A stretch of DNA of 64,000 nucleotides. It comes from Hwanghaeella grinnelliae. GTDB taxonomy: Bacteria > Pseudomonadota > Alphaproteobacteria > UBA8366 > Aestuariispiraceae. Position numbers and translations under genes: made by a program. The number at the start of each line of letters is the position of its first letter. Within the stretch, counting starts at the first letter, position 1. The notes under the pieces were generated by a model. That model was not told the origin of the DNA and did no database searches. It worked only from the letters and a program-made list of their open reading frames with translations. Below, one piece after another: positions 38,349 to 47,260 of the stretch. Where the stretch lies: contig NZ_SADE01000003.1 of assembly GCF_004005845.1 (NCBI RefSeq), forward strand, positions 744,001 through 808,000. The letters are read 5' to 3'.

Positions 38349-39208
38349 CACCATATTGGGTCCACCACTGTTGGGCTTCCACGGAATTTCATCCGATACT
38401 TCGTCCCGTCGCCGGCAATCGCCTCCCCAACGACGGTTGCGACGTTCCGTGGAAGATTCTCGATACCATATTTCCACTCAAAGTCGTATTCTTCATCTTG
38501 GATTGTAGCAACACCATCTGCAATCCGCAGGCTCACCGTCCCATGGACAAGATAGTCATTGGGGCCGATGACTATCGCATTTACTTGACCGTTTTTCGGA
38601 ACCTCCCCAAGTGGCAAGACCTTAAGCTGTGTCGCATCGACGGTCACCTCAAACGATGGCGCTTTCGTTGCGCGATACAGCGCGTTCGCGTCGCCTAGGC
38701 TCAAATGACCATCCGCCACAGCCTTCTTGCGGATTTCACCTGCGGAAATACGGTTGCGCGCCCTTTCCCAACGCCTTGAAACGACAGAGTTCGACTTTCC
38801 GAGGGTATCGCCGTCGTCTTTCCCTTCTCGCGCGTCCAGCCCAGTGCTGATTGGCTTGTTGGAATTCTGCGAAACAACTGTGGCCGAATTTTGGCGGTCG
38901 CTGGGAATTTCATGCTTCGCTCTTTGTCGAACATCCTCCAAGCGCCTCGATGCCACATCGATCTCATCCTGCTCTCCCTTGTGGCGGGCAAGGATAAGAG
39001 CCGTTTCCGCAGCTTCTTCTTCGTTCTCGTCCCGATCGGCCGCAAGGCCGTACCGAAACCAGTTCTCCCAAAACTCGGCAGGCAAGTGCGAACCACGATA
39101 GAGCTTTTCGAACTCATTTTGCTGATTGGGTGTCAGCCTTTTGCGTCTGATACGTCCGTTCGGCTCCACGCGTCGAAAAAGGATGCCGTCGGCGCGATTG
39201 TCTCGCAT
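38348..39208 (-). CDS. Hypothetical protein with possible polymorphic-toxin-like C-terminal domain
   Basis: 286 residues, GGAG nine bases before the ATG. No signal peptide or membrane span. Residues 1-185 are highly charged and low in conserved-looking motifs (LTPNQQNEFEKLYRG, RWERARNRISAGEIRKKAV). The C-terminal 85 residues form a compact domain (YLVHGTVSLRIADGVATIQD, YDFEWKYGIENLPRNVATVV, AGDGTKYRMKFRGSPTVV). From memory this resembles the C-terminal part of some RHS/polymorphic-toxin-type proteins, but I could not check it. It is flanked by duplicated segments (37221 and 39401) and coupled to a lipoprotein gene, so it sits in an accessory insertion. Confidence 0.55.
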   Translation of the reverse strand: MRDNRADGILFRRVEPNGRIRRKRLTPNQQNEFEKLYRGSHLPAEFWENWFRYGLAADRDENEEEAAETALILARHKGEQDEIDVASRRLEDVRQRAKHEIPSDRQNSATVVSQNSNKPISTGLDAREGKDDGDTLGKSNSVVSRRWERARNRISAGEIRKKAVADGHLSLGDANALYRATKAPSFEVTVDATQLKVLPLGEVPKNGQVNAIVIGPNDYLVHGTVSLRIADGVATIQDEEYDFEWKYGIENLPRNVATVVGEAIAGDGTKYRMKFRGSPTVVDPIW

Positions 39209-39400
39209 GCATATTACTCCGGGGGGATTTTTGGGGATCTGAGATATTAGGTCATTTTAGCGATAAAGTCAATTTATTGTATTTTTTTTCCATTTCTCGT
39301 CGGTCAGTTTGTGCTGAGTTGTCGATGCAGAAAAAGTCCCGCCGTAAGGCAAGTCTTTCAAAGAGTTGGGTCGATACTCCACCGGTCTGAGAGAAACTTG

Positions 39401-39663
39401 GCCCGGCATCGCCGCCGCCAATTCGATGCCGACGATGAGTTCCGTGCCGGCGACGTGGTCGGCCTCTTTAGAGACGAGGGTGAGGATTGCTTTGCCGTCG
39501 TCACTAAAGTCCGCGCGGTCGTCGTAGCGATGCCGTAGGTAATTGTTGCAACCAATACCGCAGACTGATTGAGCAGGCACATCGAAGCCGGTACCTTTCC
39601 CGCATGACGGCGTCGGGCTGAAACAGGTGGAGCGACCATGGCTGAAAAGTGCGTTTTGATAAC
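39401..39663. repeat. Segment E, duplicate of 37221-37476, with SDR 3'-end remnant 4
   Basis: This copy of the duplicated segment includes a minus-strand SDR tail (KAILTLVSKEADHVAGTELI, then AAAMPG), the AATTGTTGCAACCAA and CGCATGACGGCGTCGGGCTG stretches, and the true start of the amidohydrolase at 39638. Direct repeats D and E lie on either side of 37477-39400 and thus bracket two SDR remnants and the lipoprotein/286-residue pair. Confidence 0.8.
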
Positions 39664-41257
39664 CGGTGCGCGGGTTTTCACGGCCGACCCGGAAGCCCCA
39701 TGGGCGGAAGCGATCGCGATTCGGGACGGCCGCATCGTCCATGTCGGGGATGCGGACGAGGCTGCGTCGGCGGCGGGCCGGGACCCCGAACGGATTGATG
39801 CCGCGGGCGGCTTGATCGTACCGGGTTTCGTGGACGGTCATGTCCATATCGCGATGACCGGCGCGGCGATGCGCAAGGCGCAATTGCGCGGCGCCGGCAG
39901 CGTCGATGAAATCCGTCGCCGGGTGCAGCAATGGGCCGACGAAAACCCCGACGCCCCGCGCGTCCTCGGCACCGCTTGGGTTCATGGCGATGTGCCGAAC
40001 GGCCAACCGGACAAGACGATGCTCGACGATATCGTGCCCGACCGGCCGGTTTATCTGGATGCGTTCGACTTTCATTCGACCTGGGTGAACTCGGCGGCGC
40101 TGAAGGAACTGGGCATCACCGCAGAGACGCCCGATCCCGTCGGCGGTGAAATCGTGCGCGACCCGGCAACCGGGGAGGCAACCGGCTGGCTGCAGGAGAC
40201 GGCGACGACCAACATGGTTTGGCCCCTGTTGAGCAACGTGTCGGACGACGAGCTCGATTTGCAGGTCACCGCGGCGCTTGAGGCTTTTGCAAGGGCCGGA
40301 ATCACCTCGGTCGTTGAAATGGCTCTTGAAGAACCGGCGCTCGCATCCATCGCCCGATTGCAGGCGGCGGGCAAGCTGTCGGCGCGCGTCGTCGGCCATG
40401 TCATCATGTGGCGAACCGGCGACCTTGAGCAGGAGTTGGCGCAGGTCGCACGCGCGGCGGAACTGGCGAAGCAGTATCGGGGCGACATGTTGCGGGTTTC
40501 CGGCATCAAGTTCATCGGCGACGGCACGATCGACGGCTGCACCGCTGCGTTGAGCCAACCCTATACCGACGGCAGCAACTGCGACCCGATTTGGCCGAGC
40601 GACGCGCTGACGCCGATGGTCGCGGCGGCCGACAAGGCCGGCCTGCAGGTCGCCATCCACGCAATTGGCGATGCCACCATCGACGATGCCATCGATGCGA
40701 TAGAGAATGCCGCCAAGGTGAATGGAACCACCGGCCGGCGACACCGGATAGAGCATCTGGAATATGCCCGCGAAGACCAGATCGACCGGATCGGCCGGAT
40801 CGGGATCACCGCGTCGATGCAGCCCGTTCATGTCGACCCGGCCTATCTTGCGAACTGGCTGGAGAAGCTCGGCGAAGAGCGCGGGGCCAATGGATTTGCC
40901 TGGCCGCTCTACCTGAAGGTCGGTGCGCCGCTGGCCTTTGGCACCGATACGCCGACCGCGCCCTATGAGGCGCTGCCGAATATGTATATTGCCTCGACGC
41001 GGAAATCGCCGAGCGACGAGACGATCGAGCCGCATCGCCCGGACTGGGCCCTGCCGATGGAGGATGCGATACGCCACGGCACGCGGGAATCCGCCTGGGC
41101 TGCGCATCTCGACACCATCACGGGGTCGTTAAAGGCGGGGATGGCCGCCGACATCGTCATCCTCGACCGCGACTTTTTCGCGGAAGGCCCGACCTCGCTC
41201 CTCAAGACCGACGTTCGGCTGACAATGATCGACGGGAAGGTCGTCTATTCGGCTTAA
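39638..41257 (+). CDS. Amidohydrolase family protein (YtcJ-like)
   Basis: 539 residues. Metal-dependent hydrolase with the N-terminal VDGHVHIAM site, the internal HAIGDATIDDAID (His) and HRIEHLEYA (His) motifs, and a C-terminal Asp in FGTDTPTAPYEALPN. The family (YtcJ/AepA type) hydrolyses amides or amidines of unknown identity; no signal peptide. Start ATG with GGAGCGACC upstream. The start region is duplicated at 37451. A large antisense reading frame through this gene is not credible. Confidence 0.85.
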   Translation: MAEKCVLITGARVFTADPEAPWAEAIAIRDGRIVHVGDADEAASAAGRDPERIDAAGGLIVPGFVDGHVHIAMTGAAMRKAQLRGAGSVDEIRRRVQQWADENPDAPRVLGTAWVHGDVPNGQPDKTMLDDIVPDRPVYLDAFDFHSTWVNSAALKELGITAETPDPVGGEIVRDPATGEATGWLQETATTNMVWPLLSNVSDDELDLQVTAALEAFARAGITSVVEMALEEPALASIARLQAAGKLSARVVGHVIMWRTGDLEQELAQVARAAELAKQYRGDMLRVSGIKFIGDGTIDGCTAALSQPYTDGSNCDPIWPSDALTPMVAAADKAGLQVAIHAIGDATIDDAIDAIENAAKVNGTTGRRHRIEHLEYAREDQIDRIGRIGITASMQPVHVDPAYLANWLEKLGEERGANGFAWPLYLKVGAPLAFGTDTPTAPYEALPNMYIASTRKSPSDETIEPHRPDWALPMEDAIRHGTRESAWAAHLDTITGSLKAGMAADIVILDRDFFAEGPTSLLKTDVRLTMIDGKVVYSA

Positions 41258-41324
41258 GGGTCCGGCGCGCCCGAGTGACGGCTACGGTGACCGATTGCGT
41301 TGTTGGTTTACTTTATCAAACCAA

Positions 41325-42092
41325 TCACGGCAATTCTTGGTCGAACAGCGCGAGCGTATCCATGTTCTGGCGGACCGTGTGGCGGTAGCGTTGGAAGAAG
41401 TTGGTGTCGTCGCTGAAGACCGCGAGGTAGTCGCGGCAGTCGGCGGGAAGGGCCGGGGAATAGGCCATCGCCATGCCGGATGGCGTGCGGGTCAAGACGC
41501 AGCCTTCCAACCCGCTATCGGCCAGCAGTGCCTTGAAGCCCGACAGCATGTTCCAGTTGATGACATCGTGAAACAAGTAGACGCAATCCTCTGTGGCGTG
41601 TTCCCGGATGGCGTGGAAGTCGGCCTGGATGGCATCGTTTTCATGCAGGGCGTCGATCAAAACGAAGTCCACCTTCCCGTCGAACTCGGCACCGACGATG
41701 CGGCCGATATCCTTCGGGGACTCGCCCAGGACCGCGCCGCCTTTCAACCCGAGCGATTTGAACGCCGCATTGGTGAAGTCGATGCCGGTCTTCGCCGCAT
41801 TGTCGACGCCGACTGTCTTCGCCTTGGGAAAGGTCAGCGCCGTCGCAAGCGTGCTCCACCCCATCGCATTGCCGATGACCAGGCAGTTGGCGGGCGTGAG
41901 GTAGCTTCCCAGATGTTCCAGGAACATGACCTCCTGCAAAGCGAGGCCGGGACACCCCACGAAACCCGACCCGTCCAGAAAAACGGTGAAGGGCGCGTCC
42001 CGCCAATTGAAGAAATGGTGGCTGTTATACCCGGTCACCGGATGCAGCCCCGCATTCTTGTAGATTTTGCACAAAGTCGTGACGATCGACAT
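41325..42092 (-). CDS. Class I SAM-dependent methyltransferase-like protein
   Basis: 255 residues. The Rossmann-like core reads CLVIGNAMGWSTLATAL (motif I), KTVGVDNAAKTG (acidic end of strand 2) and DFVLIDALHEND, as in the Methyltransferase_24 group. An N-terminal FFNWRDAPFTVFLDG and a C-terminal helical part are family-specific. The substrate is unknown. It converges with the amidohydrolase and stands alone. Confidence 0.65.
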   Translation of the reverse strand: MSIVTTLCKIYKNAGLHPVTGYNSHHFFNWRDAPFTVFLDGSGFVGCPGLALQEVMFLEHLGSYLTPANCLVIGNAMGWSTLATALTFPKAKTVGVDNAAKTGIDFTNAAFKSLGLKGGAVLGESPKDIGRIVGAEFDGKVDFVLIDALHENDAIQADFHAIREHATEDCVYLFHDVINWNMLSGFKALLADSGLEGCVLTRTPSGMAMAYSPALPADCRDYLAVFSDDTNFFQRYRHTVRQNMDTLALFDQELP

Positions 42093-42344
42093 GGTCCGCT
42101 TCCCAATTTCGCGCCCCCGTTTGCACCCTATCGATCCGCATTCTTTGTCTGGTCAGTATAGGGTGAGGCACTGCGCCTTCGAGTGACATTCAGACTATAG
42201 CCCGTGATTCTGTTGGGAGGCGATACAGCCCCGCCCACGCATGTTTCAGGCGGGGCCGATTTCAGGCGCCAATGCCTTGTCATTTACAAGCGGCGCCGTA
42301 GCGTGCGACCGTGTCGGCCCTTCCTTCCCCAGGAGTCTATATCG

Positions 42345-42674
42345 ATGCAACTTTCCGGCATTCCCTTTGGCCTGACCGACTGGTCGGCGGTGGAGCGGAC
42401 AGAACACAAAGGCGAGACGGGTACCGCATTCTGGCGCACCTGCACTTTCGGCGACATCCGCGTCCGCATGGTTGAATACAGCCCCGGCTATCTGGCCGAC
42501 CATTGGTGCAGCAAGGGGCATATTCTGCTGTGCCTGGAAGGCGAATTGACCACGGAATTAGAAGACGGCCGTATCCTGACCCTAACACCCGGCGTCAGTT
42601 ATCAGGTCGCCGACAATGCGGAGGCCCATCGCTCATCCACCAAGACAGGCGCCAAGCTGTTCGTGGTGGACTAG
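42345..42674 (+). CDS. DHCW-motif cupin fold protein
   Basis: 109 residues from the ATG at 42345 (AGGAG nine bases upstream); longer in-frame readings from 42204 start in the promoter region. Single-domain cupin: GDIRVRMVEYSPGYLADHWC, KGHILLCLEGELTTELEDG and SYQVADNAEAHRS are the two cupin motifs. The ADHWC pattern puts it in the small DHCW-type cupin family of unknown function. Cytoplasmic, probably metal-binding. Confidence 0.85.
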   Translation: MQLSGIPFGLTDWSAVERTEHKGETGTAFWRTCTFGDIRVRMVEYSPGYLADHWCSKGHILLCLEGELTTELEDGRILTLTPGVSYQVADNAEAHRSSTKTGAKLFVVD

Positions 42675-42722
42675 CCCCCGTCTTCGGACCTGCGCCCTTT
42701 ATATTTCGGTCCCGTCACCCCA

Positions 42723-43568
42723 TCAGCTTGGCATCGCCGCCGCCAGGCCGCCATCGACGACCAGCTCCGTCGCGGTCACATGCCCCGCTTCCTTGGAAAC
42801 GAGATAAAGCACGGCATTGGCGACGTCCCATCCGGTGCCCGCCTGTTTCATGGGGATCTGTTGGTTGCGCTTTTCGATGAGGGTCTGGGCGTCGGCCGCG
42901 CCGAGTTGGCCGAGGAGGCGCGCCTCGACCAGCGGTGTGTGCAGCAGGCCCGGGATGACGGTGTTGCAACGCAGGCCCTTGGCCGCGTGTTCGATGGCGA
43001 TGGAGCGGCTGAGCGCGATGACGGCGCTTTTGGTCGCCGTATAGGCGCTATGCACACGCCCTTCCCCCATGCGGATCGCGACGATGGAGGAGAGGTTCAC
43101 GATCGCCCCGCCGCCCCGTTTCAGAATCTGGGGAATGGTGTATTTGCAGCCGAGATAGGCGCTACTGAGGTTGAGGGCGACCTGCTTGTCCCAGACATCC
43201 TCGTCCAGATCCGTAACACCGCCAGGGACGGAGCCGCCGACATTGTTGACCGTGATGTCGATGCCGCCAAAGACCTGGACGCAGGTGTTGACCGCGTCCT
43301 GCACGCTTTTGCTGTCGGTCGCGTCCATCACGAAACCCTGCGCCGTGCCGCCTTCCGACAAAATAATCTCCACCGTTTCCTCGACCGCAGCCGCGGTGAT
43401 ATCGGTACAGAAGACCTTCGCCCCGCGCCGGGCTAGCAGGACGGCCGTCGCCTTGCCGTTGCCCCACCCGGGGCCCACGCTGCCCGCACCGCCGACAAAG
43501 GCGACCTTGCCGTCCAGACGGAAGAAATCATTCGCATCCGGCGCTCCGTCCAGCTTAGCGGCACTCAT
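42723..43568 (-). CDS. SDR family oxidoreductase
   Basis: 281 residues. Cofactor motif GGAGSVGPGWGNG is variant and long (FVGGAGSVGPGWGNGKATA) but keeps the Gly-rich turn. NNVGG, catalytic Ser in NLSSIVAIR, Tyr and Lys in YTATKSAVI and the end ATELVVDGGLAAAMPS complete a classical SDR. Its start overlaps the upstream carboxymuconolactone-type gene by 4 bp (ATGA), forming a two-gene unit. Its C-terminal tail is the apparent parent of the remnants at 37.2-37.8 and 39.4 kb. Confidence 0.83.
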   Translation of the reverse strand: MSAAKLDGAPDANDFFRLDGKVAFVGGAGSVGPGWGNGKATAVLLARRGAKVFCTDITAAAVEETVEIILSEGGTAQGFVMDATDSKSVQDAVNTCVQVFGGIDITVNNVGGSVPGGVTDLDEDVWDKQVALNLSSAYLGCKYTIPQILKRGGGAIVNLSSIVAIRMGEGRVHSAYTATKSAVIALSRSIAIEHAAKGLRCNTVIPGLLHTPLVEARLLGQLGAADAQTLIEKRNQQIPMKQAGTGWDVANAVLYLVSKEAGHVTATELVVDGGLAAAMPS

Positions 43569-44101
43569 ACCCAGCCGCCCCTGTCGTCGCCCGCATCAAT
43601 GTGGAGCGCTTCCAACACGCGGGAGACCATGTTGTAGCCGGCGATGGTGACAGTCAGTTCCAGGATCAGTTTTTCGGTGAAGTGCTGGCGCATCTCGGCG
43701 AAGACGTCGTCATCCACATGCACCTTGCGGGTCATTTGGTCACAATAGGCGAGCACGGCGCGTTCCTTCGGGCCATAGGCATCGGAGTTTTGCCAATCGG
43801 CGAGGTCGTCGACCTGGGCTTCGGTCAGCCCTTCCTTGAGCGCGATCGGGCGGTGCTGTTGCGCCTCGTACGGGGCGCCGTTGATCAATGCGACCTGCAT
43901 GATCACCAACTCGCGGATATCGCCCGGCAGGGTGCCTTTCTGGCGAACGGCGGTGAAGAGTTTCAGCCAGCCGTCGGTGATGTCCTCGCTATGCAGCAGC
44001 ATGGCGTAGAGGTGTAGCACCTCACCGCGTTGGGCCTTGACCCGATCGATAAGGGCGTCGTCCTTGACCGCGTCCGGGGATGCATAGGGAATGCGCGCCA
44101 T
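43565..44101 (-). CDS. Carboxymuconolactone decarboxylase-family protein
   Basis: 178 residues from the ATG at 44101, behind GGAGGAAGAAGAA; the upstream GTG at 44116 lies in that ribosome site. All-alpha AhpD/CMD-like fold: GDIRELVIMQVALINGAPYE, AQQHRPIALKEGLTE and AVLAYCDQM carry the usual Glu, His and single Cys, without the CxxC of AhpD. It overlaps the SDR gene by 4 bp. It is probably a small-molecule decarboxylase or lyase partnered with the SDR; substrate unknown. Confidence 0.8.
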   Translation of the reverse strand: MARIPYASPDAVKDDALIDRVKAQRGEVLHLYAMLLHSEDITDGWLKLFTAVRQKGTLPGDIRELVIMQVALINGAPYEAQQHRPIALKEGLTEAQVDDLADWQNSDAYGPKERAVLAYCDQMTRKVHVDDDVFAEMRQHFTEKLILELTVTIAGYNMVSRVLEALHIDAGDDRGGWV

Positions 44102-44243
44102 TTCTTCTTCCTCCACTTTCTCTTTTTCAAAGCTTGCACCGAACCGCCATGGGGAGGGGAGTCATTTAGGCATGGGCCCCCGGAACAACGGCATGCACGC
44201 AGGGGAACAACAGGGGGCTGGCAGGGTTGGAACCCTGACAATG

Positions 44244-44270
44244 AAAAAGGCCCGCCGAACGGCAGGCCTT
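44244..44270 (-). terminator. Rho-independent terminator of rpmB
   Basis: On the minus strand AAGGCCTGCCG-TT-CGGCGGGCCTT forms an 11-bp stem (one T-G pair) followed by TTT, 41 bp after the rpmB stop. A classical intrinsic terminator. Confidence 0.75.
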
Positions 44271-44311
44271 GATCAAAACATAAGAACCCTCGAAAGGGTC
44301 AGGCTGTGCCC

Positions 44312-44605
44312 TTAGGCGGCAACCTTGGCCATCCGGCGCGAAATGCGCTTTTTCAGGCGCTGCGCTTCTTCCGGCAGTTTCCGGTTCGGCGTCTTCAACA
44401 GGAACGCATCCAAGCCGCCGTTCTTTTCGATGGTGCGGATCGCGTTCGTCGTCAGGCGCAGGCGAACCTGTTCGTTCAGCGCATCGCTCATCAACCGCGT
44501 CGACTGCAGGTTCGGCAGGAACCGGCGACGTGAGTGATTCATGGCGTGCGACACGTTGTTGCCGGTCATGACGCCTTTACCGGTGATCGTGCAACGTCTG
44601 GACAT
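44312..44605 (-). CDS. rpmB: 50S ribosomal protein L28
   Basis: 97 residues from the ATG at 44605 ([20 protein letters not shown]). The body [15 protein letters not shown] and [20 protein letters not shown] is unmistakable L28 of the alphaproteobacterial long type. An upstream in-frame reading to 44737 is leader, not protein. Monocistronic, with the terminator at 44244-44270. Confidence 0.97.
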   Translation of the reverse strand: MSRRCTITGKGVMTGNNVSHAMNHSRRRFLPNLQSTRLMSDALNEQVRLRLTTNAIRTIEKNGGLDAFLLKTPNRKLPEEAQRLKKRISRRMAKVAA

Positions 44606-45000
44606 GATACAAATCCTTTTTCGGCGCTTGATTACGAGCGCCGGCTTTTTAGAAACTGGCTTTCCCAACAGTCTTCTGCGCGTCGGCCCAATCACTTGCC
44701 GCCATCTGGGAAGACCCAGGGAAACAATGCGATCCACCGCCCGACCGGTTTGAACCCGTGCGCGAAGCGCTGTCTTCTAGTGCACGGTGCAGGACCCGTC
44801 AAGCGCGGATAACCCAGATTCGTGCAGGAAACGCGCTGGAAACGTGCAGGATAACGACGAAAAACCGCCAAGCTTCCGCAACCGTCGCATTCGGGCCACA
44901 TTGCCTAACCAAATTGCGCCAAGGGCTTGTCCCTCAACGGTCTTTCGCTATCATGCGCCAACTTGATTGCCAATATTGCTCGCCAGGGGGAGGTCGCTTG
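44606..45000. other. Divergent intergenic region rpmB / pagL
   Basis: 395 bp between two divergent genes with no credible coding sequence. It must hold both promoters. The right end has a strong ribosome site (GGGGGAGG) for pagL. I see no riboswitch or repeat. Confidence 0.45.
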
Positions 45001-45513
45001 ATGATCAAGCGTTTAGCAGCCGTCTTTTTGTCCGTTCTGATTCTCGGAACCGGGCTTGCTTCCACCGCCCAGGCAGGCGGTGACCCAGCCTTTATTCGGT
45101 TCGGTGGCGGATATTACGACATCAATGACGACCAGGATGCTGGCGAATTCCATCTGGAATACATAACCGATCTGGATTGGTGGATCTTCACCCCCATGGT
45201 CGGCGTGATGGCGACGACCGACGCCGCGGCCTATGTCTATGCGGGCATTCGCGCGGATATCTATTTGGGCCGGCGCTGGGTGATCACCCCGCAATTCGCC
45301 CCGGGGCTGTATCACGACGGCGACGGCAAGGATCTGGGCCATGTCATCGAATTCCGGTCGGGGCTTGAGGTCGCCTACCGGTTCGACGACCGCAGCCGCT
45401 TGGGCCTGACGCTGTATCACCTGTCGAATGCCAGCCTGGATGACAACAATCCGGGCACCGAAGTGGTGACGCTGCACTACTCACTGCCGATGACCAGTCT
45501 GTTCAACGACTGA
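45001..45513 (+). CDS. pagL: Lipid A 3-O-deacylase PagL-like
   Basis: 170 residues with a signal peptide (cleavage after TAQA, about residue 25) and an outer-membrane beta-barrel composition. The catalytic triad spacing of Pseudomonas PagL (His126, Ser128, Glu140) is reproduced here as His140, Ser142 and Glu154 in YHLSNASLDDNNPGTE. It would remove the 3-O-acyl chain of lipid A in the outer membrane. The longer frame from 44758 is promoter and leader. Start chosen at ATG 45001 behind GGGGGAGG. Confidence 0.85.
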   Translation: MIKRLAAVFLSVLILGTGLASTAQAGGDPAFIRFGGGYYDINDDQDAGEFHLEYITDLDWWIFTPMVGVMATTDAAAYVYAGIRADIYLGRRWVITPQFAPGLYHDGDGKDLGHVIEFRSGLEVAYRFDDRSRLGLTLYHLSNASLDDNNPGTEVVTLHYSLPMTSLFND

Positions 45514-45629
45514 CCTGAACGGCATTTCCAAGCACGAATCGCATGTGAACCGGCCCAGGCCGGTTGCGTAACTGCGCCCGAATCGCGGCAAACTGATCCC
45601 CTTACTCCGCCATAGGATCGGGCTGCGCC

Positions 45630-46952
45630 ATGAACGCCATTTTCTTCGCCATCGTCCTGATCGCCTTTTCGGTCGCGGCCTTCCGCCAAGTCACTTGGGT
45701 CGCCGAAACGCCGGAAGATGTCAGCCCGATGGACGCACTGGGCATCGGCATGATCGACACGGCGGAAGCCTCGGTCACGCTGGCGATCGGTCTGGTCGGT
45801 GTGATGGCCTTGTTCCTGGGCCTGATGAAAGTCGCCGAGCACGGCGGTTTGCTGGTCATCATCGCCAAGCTACTGCGCCCACTGATGAAGCGCCTGTTTC
45901 CCGAAGTCCCCGCCGACCATCCGGCGATGGGGGCGATGATCCTGAACATCTCGGCCAATGTCATGGGACTCGGCAACGCCGCAACGCCTTTCGGCATCCG
46001 CGCGATGCAGGAATTGGACAAGCTGAACCCGGAAAAGGGCACGGCGACCAATGCGATGGCGTTGTTCCTGGCGATCAACACGTCCAGTGTCACCTTGTTG
46101 CCGACCGGCGTGATTGCGCTGCGTGCCGCGGCGGGGTCGAACGATCCGGCCGGGATCGTACCGACCACACTGGTCGCCACGATCTGTTCCACCACCGTCG
46201 CCATCGTGATGGCGAAACTGTTGCAGCGCTATTGGGCTTCTTCCTCCCCCATCCCATCGTCCGGCACAGCCACGACATCCGCGCCGGAGGGAGAGGGCGA
46301 GACCGTGCCCGAAGACGCGCGGGACCTGTCGAAAGCGGATCAAGCCTATCCGGCCGCCGCCTCCATCATCGCGTTGCTCTGCCTGTTCGCCTTGGTGCCG
46401 CTGACCGTCATTTACGGGAAGGAAATCGCGCCCTGGATCATTCCAGGCCTGATGATGGCGCTGCTCGCCTTTGGCGTCGCCAAGAAAGTGCCGGTCTATG
46501 AAAGCTTCGTGGAAGGGGCGAAGGACGGGTTCAACGTAGCCCTGCGCATCATCCCCTATCTGGTGGCGATTCTGGTCGCGGTCGGCATGTTCCGGAACAG
46601 TGGGGCGATGGAATTGTTGATCGTGCCACTTTCCGCCGTGACCGGGCCGCTGGGGCTACCGGCCGAAGCCCTGCCGATGGCGCTGCTACGGCCGCTTTCC
46701 GGCTCCGGCGCCTATGGCATACTCGCCTCGATCATCAATGACCAAGCGATCGGGCCGGACAGCTATACGGGCTATCTGGTGAGCACCTTCCAGGGCTCGA
46801 CGGAAACGACCTTTTATGTGCTCGCGGTCTATTTCGGCGCGGTGCAGATCCGCCGCATCCGCCATGCGCTGGTTACCGCGCTCAGCGCCGACCTGGCCGG
46901 CATCATCGCCGCGGTTGTCATTTGTTCCATCCTATATGGCAGCTTGGCCTAG
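45630..46952 (+). CDS. Nucleoside recognition (SpmA/SpmB-like) membrane protein
   Basis: 440 residues, about ten membrane spans. The N-terminal half matches SpmA (NISANVMGLGNAATPFGIRA, NTSSVTLLPTG) and the C-terminal half matches SpmB (LRPLSGSGAYGILASIINDQ, STFQGSTETTFYVLAVYFGA), joined by an acidic linker at about 205-240. In Bacillus these are separate sporulation proteins; fused forms are common in non-sporulating proteobacteria and of unclear transport role. Confidence 0.83.
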   Translation: MNAIFFAIVLIAFSVAAFRQVTWVAETPEDVSPMDALGIGMIDTAEASVTLAIGLVGVMALFLGLMKVAEHGGLLVIIAKLLRPLMKRLFPEVPADHPAMGAMILNISANVMGLGNAATPFGIRAMQELDKLNPEKGTATNAMALFLAINTSSVTLLPTGVIALRAAAGSNDPAGIVPTTLVATICSTTVAIVMAKLLQRYWASSSPIPSSGTATTSAPEGEGETVPEDARDLSKADQAYPAAASIIALLCLFALVPLTVIYGKEIAPWIIPGLMMALLAFGVAKKVPVYESFVEGAKDGFNVALRIIPYLVAILVAVGMFRNSGAMELLIVPLSAVTGPLGLPAEALPMALLRPLSGSGAYGILASIINDQAIGPDSYTGYLVSTFQGSTETTFYVLAVYFGAVQIRRIRHALVTALSADLAGIIAAVVICSILYGSLA

Positions 46953-47074
46953 GCCGGGGTGCCGAGGGGGTGCACAATCGAGACTTTGCCACAGGCGAAA
47001 GGTCTGCTATTTCACCCCTCGCCCGGATGGTCGGACAACCGTTCCTGCTGGCCGGGTTCGCCGTTTGTGGCGAC

Positions 47075-47151
47075 GCGCCCGTAGCTCAGTAGGATAGAGC
47101 ACCAGATTCCTAATCTGGGGGCCACAGGTTCGAATCCTGTCGGGCGCACCA
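47075..47151 (+). tRNA. tRNA-Arg(CCT)
   Basis: A complete cloverleaf with CCA encoded: acceptor GCGCCCG/CGGGCGC, D arm GCTC-GAGC, anticodon stem CCAGA/TCTGG around loop TTCCTAA (anticodon CCT), T arm ACAGG-TTCGAAT-CCTGT. It is the insertion site of the RNA-repair island: its 3' 45 bp (47108-47152) recur at 54849-54893. Confidence 0.96.
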
Positions 47152-47152
47152 A
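47108..47152 (+). repeat. Left attachment repeat (attL) in tRNA-Arg
   Basis: A perfect 45-bp match to 54849-54893, running from the anticodon (TCCTAATCTGGG) through the T arm to CACCAA one base past CCA. This is the usual crossover region of tyrosine-recombinase islands in tRNA genes. Confidence 0.9.
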
Positions 47153-47200
47153 TTATTTCAATGGGTTAGAGAGAGTGGAGCAGGCGGTTTTACAATCGGG
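47153..47200 (+). other. Left recombinase arm-like sites
   Basis: TTTCAATGGGTTAGA (47156-47170) and GGTTTTACAAT (47186-47196) lie just inside the left att repeat. The same two words recur at the right end of the island (54772-54786 and 54741-54751). They look like arm-type binding sites of a tyrosine recombinase or excisionase. Confidence 0.65.
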
Positions 47201-47260
47201 TTTTGCACCATCCTGTGCTCTGCAACTTTCCTTCAATCAACTCCCGGCCCTAAAGCGACG

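Noticed and set aside
39269-41107. 612-codon minus-strand open frame
   Set aside because: It is antisense to the amidohydrolase, has no family motifs and no ribosome site; long antisense frames are common at high GC. Only its far end contains the SDR tail remnant.
44151-44160. ATGGGGAGGGG resembling the 12-base leader shared at 4231 and 7741
   Set aside because: No plus-strand gene follows; the match is shorter and in an intergenic gap on the wrong side of a minus-strand gene.
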